From Chloroflexota bacterium (lineage in GTDB: Bacteria > Chloroflexota > Dehalococcoidia > Lucifugimonadales > CATQGZ01), in contig JAQBTI010000080.1 of the NCBI GenBank assembly GCA_027624995.1, forward strand, positions 1-9,129: a stretch of 9,129 bases of DNA. The letters run 5' to 3'. Each line of letters begins with the position of its first letter. Positions within the stretch are counted from its first letter, which is position 1. Made by a program: the position numbers and the translations under genes. Shown piece by piece: positions 5,205-9,129 of this stretch. The notes beneath the pieces were generated by a model that had not been told where the DNA came from, made no database searches, and saw only the letters and a program-made list of their open reading frames with translations.

Positions 5205-5382
5205 AGCCTGTCTCAGAAGTCCCTTCTCCCCTCCGCGGGAGAAGGTTAGGATGAGGGGGCCGTCGGAAATCGGCACATTATCGAGATACCACGCCGTTTT
5301 CGGAGCGGCGGAGGGGCACCCTCACCTCAATCCTCTCCCGAAATGGGAGAGGAGGTTTCCCGCCCCCCTTATGAGACGGGCT
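5205..5382. mobile_element. MITE-like inverted-repeat element
   Basis: About 178 bp with no coding capacity. The ends are inverted repeats: AGCCTGTCTCAGAAG at 5205-5219, and AGCCCGTCTCATAAG on the minus strand at 5382-5368 (13 of 15 match). Inside each end lies a small hairpin (CTTCTCCC/GGGAGAAG on the left, CCTCTCCC/GGGAGAGG on the right), then GGATGAGGG against GAGGTGAGGG, then GGAAATCGGC against CCGAAAACGGC. The whole can thus fold into one long imperfect cruciform. No target duplication is evident. The mobilising transposase is not in the window. Confidence 0.55.
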
Positions 5383-5455
5383 GCGCTGGGTCGCCCGCTT
5401 CCGCTATCCGTCAGGAGGCATGTGTGATCAGGCAAACGCGTGAAGACGGGGTTTC

Positions 5456-5499
5456 CGAAGGGAGTAGCCCCTTCGACGGGGGTCTGGGGGTGTCCCCCA
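5456..5499. repeat. Two adjacent GC-rich hairpins upstream of leuS
   Basis: CGAAGGG (5456-5462) pairs with CCCTTCG (5469-5475) over a 6-nt loop, and TGGGGG (5485-5490) pairs with CCCCCA (5494-5499) over TGT. Neither is followed by a T-run, so they are not ordinary intrinsic terminators. They probably belong to another dispersed palindromic repeat lying in the leuS leader. Confidence 0.4.
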
Positions 5500-5563
5500 A
5501 GGCCCATTCTTTCCCCCCTTCCTGGATAGGACGGGGGCCAGGGGGATGGTCGATTTGGGCAGT

Positions 5564-5568
5564 AGGAG
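5564..5568 (+). promoter_or_regulatory. Ribosome-binding site deciding the leuS start
   Basis: AGGAG at 5564-5568 is 7 nt before GTG at 5576. The in-frame ATG at 5546 lies upstream of this site and has only a G-run touching it, so GTG 5576 is preferred. Confidence 0.7.
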
Positions 5569-5575
5569 ACAAGCC

Positions 5576-8065
5576 GTGACAACTTCGACAAAGGCAGCCG
5601 AGCGGCGCTACAGCCACACCAAAATCGAAGCCAAGTGGCAGGCTCGCTGGGCCAAGGACGGCATCTACCAGGTCCGCGACGACGACCCGCGTCCCAAGTG
5701 GTACGAACTCACCATGTACCCGTACCCATCGGGCGACATCCACATCGGCCACTGGTACGCCATGGCGCCCTCCGACGCACACGCCCGTTTCAGGAAGATG
5801 CAGGGCTACAACGTCCTGCACCCCATGGGCTTCGACGCCTTCGGACTGCCCGCCGAGAACGCCGCCATCAAGAGCGGCATCCATCCCTTCAAACACACGA
5901 TGGCAAACATCGAGAACATGCGCCGGCAGTTGCGCGCCATGGGCACGATGTACGACTGGGACCGGGAGGTCGTTACCTGTACCCCCGAGTACTACAAATG
6001 GAACCAGTGGATATTCCTGCAGTTCCATAAGGCCGATCTGGCATATAGGGACTTCGCGCCCGCTAACTGGTGTCCCTCATGCAACACCGTCCTGGCCAAC
6101 GAGCAGGTCGAGGACGGACATTGCGAGAGGTGTCAGACAGAGGTCACGCACCGCGACCTGAACCAGTGGTTCTTCCGCATCACGAAGTACGCCGATGAGC
6201 TTCTGGACCACTCCAAGATCGAGTGGCCCGAGAAGATCAACATCATGCAGACCAACTGGATTGGCCGCAGTGACGGGGTTGAGGTCGAGTTCGATATATC
6301 CGAGTACGGCCTGGAGCAGAAGGCGCTGGCCACCTTCACGACGCGCATCGACACGGTCTTCGGCGTGACCTTCGTCGTCGTGGCCCCCGAGCACTCGTTG
6401 GTGGCGGAGCTGACGACCGCCGAGCATAAGGACGAGGTCGAGGCCTACGTCGCACAGGCCAGGCGGCAGACAGAGGTCGAGCGGATGTCAACCGAGAAGG
6501 AGAAGACCGGTGTCTTCACCGGCGCCTATTGCGTGAACCGGCTGAACGGAGAGCGGGTGCCCATACTGGTTGCCGACTACGTGCTGTCGACCTACGGTAC
6601 CGGCGTCGTGATGGGCGTCCCGGCCCACGACCAGCGCGACTTCGAGTTCGCCAAGAAGTACGATCTGCCGATTCGGGTCGTCATCGCTCCGCCGGACTGG
6701 GACGGCCAGGATATGAGCGAGGCCTTCGTCGAGGAGGGTACACAGGTCAACTCAGGCCTGTTCGACGGCCTACCTAACGCCGAGGGCTTGGAGCGCATCG
6801 CAGACCACGTCGAAGCCGAGGGCTGGGGGCGTCGCGACGTCAATTATCGCATGAGGGACTGGCTGATTTCCCGCCAGCGGTACTGGGGCACCCCCATACC
6901 CATCGTCTACTGCGACGAGTGCGGCACGGTCCCGGTGCCCGAGAAGGACCTGCCCGTACTGCTGCCCGAGGACGCGGAGTTCCGCCCCACAGGCGAATCG
7001 CCCTTGGCCCTGCCCGAAGGCTTCGTTAATACGGCCTGCCCCGACTGCAGCAGGCCAGCCAAGCGCGAGACCGATACCATGGACACCTTCGTGGACTCGT
7101 CCTGGTACCAGCTCAGGTTTACGAGTCCGCACTACCACGATGGAGCGTTCGAGCCAGAGGTCGCCGCGCAATGGAGCCCGGTCGACCAGTACACGGGCGG
7201 CGCGGAGCACGCAGTCATGCACTTGCTCTACGCTCGGTTCTTCAACAAGGCGCTGCGAGACCTGGGCCTGGTCGACTTCGACGAGCCCTTTGTCCGCCTG
7301 TTCAGCCAGGGGCACATCATCGCCGACAGCCAGAAGATGAGTAAGTCGCGCGGCAACGTCGTAGGGCCCGACGCCTACGTCGAGAGGGTAGGCGCCGACG
7401 CCGTCCGAGCCTACCTGATGTTCCTGGGCCCGTGGGACCAGGGAGGCGAGTGGAGCGACAGCGGCATCAACGGCATGTCCCGCTGGCTGAACCGGATCTG
7501 GGAGCTGTGCCTGCGCCCCGCCGCGCATCAGAAGCCCGAATTGATCCTAGACACTGTTGCCCCGAATCCTGAAAACGTCCGCGACCTGCGTCGCGAGGTC
7601 CACAAAACGGTCCGCAGAGTGACCGAGGACCTGGACAAGTTCAAGTTCAACACGTCCCTGGCCGCACTGATGGAACTGTCCAACTCCATGAATCAGGCGT
7701 GGGAAAAGAAAGGCATAGACTCCGAGACCTGGAGAGAGGCCGTCGAAAAACTGCTGCTGCTGCTGGCCCCGATGGCGCCCCACGTCACCGAGGAGCTATG
7801 GGAGCGGACCGGCCACGAGTTTTCTATACACGACAGTCGGTGGCCCGAATGGGATCGTGAACTAGCCGCCGACGAAGTGATAACCCTGGTCGTCCAGGTC
7901 AACGGCCGCCTGCGCGACCGCATCGAGGTCCCGGCGTCGATCTCGGAGGACGACGCCAAGTCCGCCGCCCTGGCCAGCGACCGCGTCAAGCCATACATTG
8001 AAGGCAAAGAACTCGCCCGCGTCGTCTACGTCTCCGGCAAGCTCGTCAACATAGTCGCGCGGTAG
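5576..8065 (+). CDS. leuS: Leucyl-tRNA synthetase
   Basis: An 829-residue class I aminoacyl-tRNA synthetase that activates leucine with ATP and charges tRNA-Leu in the cytosol. With GTG 5576 as residue 1, the catalytic signatures are HIGH at 56-59 (PSGDIHIGHWYAM) and KMSKS at 587-591. Zinc-type cysteine pairs are CPSC (166/169) with CERC (183/186), and CDEC (446/449) with CPDC (488/491). The CP1 editing domain, which hydrolyses mischarged tRNA, shows TTRIDT at 255-260 and GVPAHDQRD around 347-355. RDWLISRQRYWGTPIP (about 427-442) returns the chain to the Rossmann core. The anticodon-binding helical bundle follows, and the bacterial-type C-terminal domain (VVQVNGRLRDRI...GKLVNIVAR) spans about 770-829. 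Length and motif order are normal and the gene looks intact. An ATG at 5546 would add 10 residues. It ends TAG with no clear terminator. Confidence 0.98.
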   Translation: MTTSTKAAERRYSHTKIEAKWQARWAKDGIYQVRDDDPRPKWYELTMYPYPSGDIHIGHWYAMAPSDAHARFRKMQGYNVLHPMGFDAFGLPAENAAIKSGIHPFKHTMANIENMRRQLRAMGTMYDWDREVVTCTPEYYKWNQWIFLQFHKADLAYRDFAPANWCPSCNTVLANEQVEDGHCERCQTEVTHRDLNQWFFRITKYADELLDHSKIEWPEKINIMQTNWIGRSDGVEVEFDISEYGLEQKALATFTTRIDTVFGVTFVVVAPEHSLVAELTTAEHKDEVEAYVAQARRQTEVERMSTEKEKTGVFTGAYCVNRLNGERVPILVADYVLSTYGTGVVMGVPAHDQRDFEFAKKYDLPIRVVIAPPDWDGQDMSEAFVEEGTQVNSGLFDGLPNAEGLERIADHVEAEGWGRRDVNYRMRDWLISRQRYWGTPIPIVYCDECGTVPVPEKDLPVLLPEDAEFRPTGESPLALPEGFVNTACPDCSRPAKRETDTMDTFVDSSWYQLRFTSPHYHDGAFEPEVAAQWSPVDQYTGGAEHAVMHLLYARFFNKALRDLGLVDFDEPFVRLFSQGHIIADSQKMSKSRGNVVGPDAYVERVGADAVRAYLMFLGPWDQGGEWSDSGINGMSRWLNRIWELCLRPAAHQKPELILDTVAPNPENVRDLRREVHKTVRRVTEDLDKFKFNTSLAALMELSNSMNQAWEKKGIDSETWREAVEKLLLLLAPMAPHVTEELWERTGHEFSIHDSRWPEWDRELAADEVITLVVQVNGRLRDRIEVPASISEDDAKSAALASDRVKPYIEGKELARVVYVSGKLVNIVAR

Positions 8066-8102
8066 GAGCGCCCAGCTCCACCACCGTCATCCCGAGCGCC
8101 CA

Positions 8103-8134
8103 GTGTCATCCCGAGCGCAGCGAGGGATCTGCTT
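8103..8134. repeat. Inverted-repeat arm, left side of copy A
   Basis: Begins GTGTCATCCCGAGCGCAGCG and ends GATCTGCTT. It is an imperfect inverted partner of 8247-8280, whose minus strand begins GTGTCATTCTGAGCCCGCAG and ends AATCTGTT. The same pair of arms flanks copy B. Confidence 0.6.
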
Positions 8135-8169
8135 CACTCCCCCCAAGGCGTCATCCCGAAGCGCCTCCC

Positions 8170-8235
8170 GTTTGTCACACCGGTGTAGAGGGTACGACTG
8201 CTGCTCGCCATGATGTAGACGTAGTACTGGAGCAC
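8170..8235 (-). pseudogene. GIY-YIG nuclease gene remnant (N-terminal codons only)
   Basis: The 60 bp 8170-8229 match 8667-8726 of the intact copy at 54 positions by eye. The minus strand still encodes QYYVYIMASSSRTLYTGVTN, which aligns with residues 3-22 of the intact nuclease, and the start codon is GTG instead of ATG. After residue 22 the sequence switches to a GTCATCCCGAAGCG repeat, so the rest of the gene (catalytic Arg and Glu region) is deleted. It cannot encode a working nuclease. Confidence 0.7.
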
Positions 8236-8246
8236 TGCTCAACATA

Positions 8247-8280
8247 AACAGATTCTTCGCCTGCGGGCTCAGAATGACAC
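8247..8280. repeat. Inverted-repeat arm, right side of copy A
   Basis: Reads CAGATTCTTCGCCTGCGGGC on the plus strand from 8249 and ends GAATGACAC. It is the imperfect reverse complement of 8103-8134 and near-identical to 8743-8777 in copy B. Confidence 0.6.
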
Positions 8281-8413
8281 TTTTTGCGACCGGGTTCACC
8301 GAGGGGACGAAGGCCACGTCTCCTCTGGGCGGCCTGAGTACGAGCTCGCCGGATACGGCTCAGGAATGCGTCGACTTCGCGTACGTCCACAGTGACGTTA
8401 TCCCGAGCGCCCA

Positions 8414-8445
8414 GTGTCATCCCGAGCGCAGCGAGGGACCTGCTT
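8414..8445. repeat. Inverted-repeat arm, left side of copy B
   Basis: GTGTCATCCCGAGCGCAGCG opening and CCTGCTT end, one base different from the copy A arm (GGGACC against GGGATC). Its last base begins the GIY-YIG stop codon on the minus strand, so the arm and gene abut. Confidence 0.6.
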
Positions 8446-8732
8446 CACTCCCCCCACTGTTGGCTCAGGCCGATCCAATCAGGATTGCGTTCCTCGATGA
8501 GCGCGATCTTCTTCGCCCGCGACCAGCCCTTAATGCGCTTCTCGAATGTCAGGGCCCCGTAAACGTCACCCGTGTCGTCGAAATACACCAGACGGTTGAT
8601 GAAGTACTTAGAAGTGAATCCTGGCACAAGGCGGAACTTGTGCTCGTAGACCCGACGCCGGATGTCGTTCGTCACACCCGTGTACAGAGTCCGATTGCTG
8701 CTCGCCATGATGTAGACGTAGTACTGCGCCAT
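8445..8732 (-). CDS. Small GIY-YIG nuclease family protein
   Basis: 95 residues, the usual size of stand-alone GIY-YIG proteins of the UPF0213/YhbQ type. The two defining motifs are VYI at 6-8 (within YYVYIMASS) and YTG at 17-19 (LYTGVT). The basic helix NDIRRRVYEHK (22-32) carries the candidate catalytic Arg, and E64 in TFEKRIKGW is the expected metal-binding Glu. All key residues appear present. The fold makes DNA strand breaks with one metal ion; the cellular role of the small family is unclear. The start is ATG 8732, with only a weak GGGGTG upstream. The gene sits between inverted-repeat arms, with 10 bp from the start to the right arm and the stop overlapping the left arm. A truncated copy lies 0.5 kb to the left. 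Confidence 0.88.
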   Translation of the reverse strand: MAQYYVYIMASSNRTLYTGVTNDIRRRVYEHKFRLVPGFTSKYFINRLVYFDDTGDVYGALTFEKRIKGWSRAKKIALIEERNPDWIGLSQQWGE

Positions 8733-8742
8733 CGCACCCCAT

Positions 8743-8777
8743 AAGCAGATTCTTCGCCTGCGGGCTCAGAATGACAC
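8743..8777. repeat. Inverted-repeat arm, right side of copy B
   Basis: Plus strand begins AAGCAGATTCTTCGCCTGCG and ends GAATGACAC. It is the imperfect reverse complement of 8414-8445. It lies directly upstream of the GIY-YIG start and could carry or influence its promoter. Confidence 0.6.
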
Positions 8778-8816
8778 CATTTGCGGGGCCTAGGTATGAG
8801 CTTCGTCAGCTAAGGT

Positions 8817-9129
8817 TCAGGAATGCGTCGACTTCGCGTATGTCCACAGGGCTATCTCTACGTCAGCAGGGGTCCAGAACCCCTTGGACCTGAGTCCACT
8901 CTCTACGAAGGCAGCGGGGTGAGGGCAGGGCTTTCCGTGGGAGTTTAGATATGCGACGAAGTACCTGAGAATGGCAGTCCACGTAGCATATTCCTTGGGC
9001 CACGCAGATTGAGTCTTGCTGATAGACCACCTAGTGGAGTTGCCCGGGGTGGCCTTGAGCCGCAACCAGGATTGTCTCTTCGAGGCCGGGTCTCCCAGGC
9101 CAAATACTCGCACTATCCACGTGTCCAAT
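8817..9129 (-). CDS. Unrecognised protein, C-terminal part, runs off the window
   Basis: At least 103 residues, open to the window edge, so the true start is probably outside (the outermost possible start, TTG at 9128, cannot be judged). It ends LWTYAKSTHS then TGA. It is soluble-looking, with many Trp, aromatic and basic residues (WSISKTQSAWPKEYATWTAI), and no membrane segment. I do not recognise the family. The final 10 codons plus stop are repeated at 8360-8392 in the duplicated unit, which also keeps the stop codon; codon-level conservation there supports this as a real gene end. Confidence 0.5.
   Translation of the reverse strand, partial: LDTWIVRVFGLGDPASKRQSWLRLKATPGNSTRWSISKTQSAWPKEYATWTAILRYFVAYLNSHGKPCPHPAAFVESGLRSKGFWTPADVEIALWTYAKSTHS

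Larger units (their letters stand above)
5128..5575. other. Repeat-filled intergenic region before leuS
   Basis: No coding gene is supported in these 448 bp. It begins with a short piece containing TTCGACAAGGTCAGGGCGAA (around 5178-5199), a type of dispersed short repeat seen in many environmental genomes (memory, not checked). It continues with the MITE-like element at 5205-5382 and GC-rich hairpins at 5456-5499, and ends with the leuS ribosome-binding site. I find no convincing leuS promoter or T-box leader. Confidence 0.6.
8086..8396. repeat. Tandem duplication, copy A (degenerate)
   Basis: This is the first of two homologous units. It begins with TCATCCCGAGCGCCCAGTG, matched at 8398 in copy B. 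It then has an inverted-repeat arm (8103-8134), a remnant of the GIY-YIG gene (8170-8235), the opposite arm (8247-8280), a spacer, and the last codons of the gene that ends copy B (8360-8392; 32 of 33 bases identical to 8817-8849). It lacks about 220 bp that copy B has, removing most of the nuclease gene. Confidence 0.65.
8397..8849. repeat. Tandem duplication, copy B (intact GIY-YIG gene)
   Basis: The second homologous unit, about 453 bp. It contains inverted-repeat arms at 8414-8445 and 8743-8777, the complete GIY-YIG gene between them, a 39-bp spacer related to the longer spacer in copy A, and the 3' end of the unrecognised gene at the right edge. Sequence around the arms is nearly identical to copy A, consistent with duplication followed by an internal deletion in A. 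Confidence 0.65.

Noticed and set aside
5494..5530. GC hairpin as an intrinsic terminator for the 22-mer gene
   Set aside because: The stem TGGGGG/CCCCCA is followed by AAGGCCC and not by a T-run, and it lies nearly 360 bp after the gene end.
5411..6028. Minus-strand open frame of 205 codons over the 5' part of leuS
   Set aside because: It is a shadow of leuS: no domain is recognisable, and leuS is certain in this stretch.
8175..8420. Minus-strand open frame of 81 codons across copy A
   Set aside because: It crosses inverted-repeat arms and the decayed GIY-YIG piece in the wrong frame; the codons preserved between copies are those of the nuclease N-terminus and the neighbouring gene's last residues.
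8085..8460. CRISPR-like array, because the GTCATCCCGAGCG motif recurs at 8086, 8105, 8150, 8397 and 8416
   Set aside because: Spacing is irregular, the copies are parts of inverted-repeat arms, and there are no unique equal-length spacers or cas genes.

Overview
The window is a moderately GC-rich bacterial chromosome segment. It holds one core housekeeping gene, leuS (bacterial-type leucyl-tRNA synthetase), and one tRNA-Leu gene, set among accessory and repeat-rich DNA. An FHA domain fused to an OmpR/PhoB-type winged helix, together with dispersed palindromic repeats of the 'GTCATCCCGAGCGCAGCGAG' type, suggests a Chloroflexota-like (Dehalococcoidia or SAR202-like) genome. That assignment is from memory and is an inference. 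TAA, TAG and TGA all serve as genuine terminal stops here.

Layout, left to right. 1-186: no gene, but a pair of TGTTAACA palindromes. 187-271 (-): tRNA-Leu(UAG) with encoded CCA and a TATAAT -10 box upstream. 490-1173 (+): FHA-winged-helix regulator. 1212-1478 (-): 3' fragment of a VOC (glyoxalase/bleomycin-resistance fold) gene lying against an insertion sequence. 1488-3980: complete IS21-family element with 28-bp imperfect inverted repeats, internal terminal repeats, istA, and an istB that overlaps istA by ATGA but carries an in-frame TAG. 4006-4236 (+): 76-residue histidine-rich protein (18 His) whose Shine-Dalgarno starts 8 bp beyond the IS end. 4306-5127 (+): protein built of eleven exact-length 22-residue repeats, interrupted by an in-frame TAA after 138 codons with the repeat register unbroken. 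5128-5575: non-coding, with a MITE-like inverted-repeat element and GC-rich hairpins. 5576-8065 (+): leuS. 8086-8849: imperfect tandem duplication of a unit made of inverted repeats flanking a small GIY-YIG nuclease gene; the second copy is intact and the first has lost most of the gene. 8817-9129 (-): partial unrecognised gene running off the window.

How the parts relate. The tRNA-Leu and LeuS are functionally linked (substrate and enzyme) but are far apart and not one operon. The His-rich gene and the 22-mer repeat gene are co-directional, each has a strong ribosome-binding site, and they are 69 bp apart, so they may form a two-gene unit; this is the least explained part of the window. The IS21 element sits between a truncated VOC gene and this pair, shows no target-site duplication, and probably removed or replaced the native DNA upstream of the pair. 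The GIY-YIG/inverted-repeat unit looks like a selfish or repeat-dispersal cassette.
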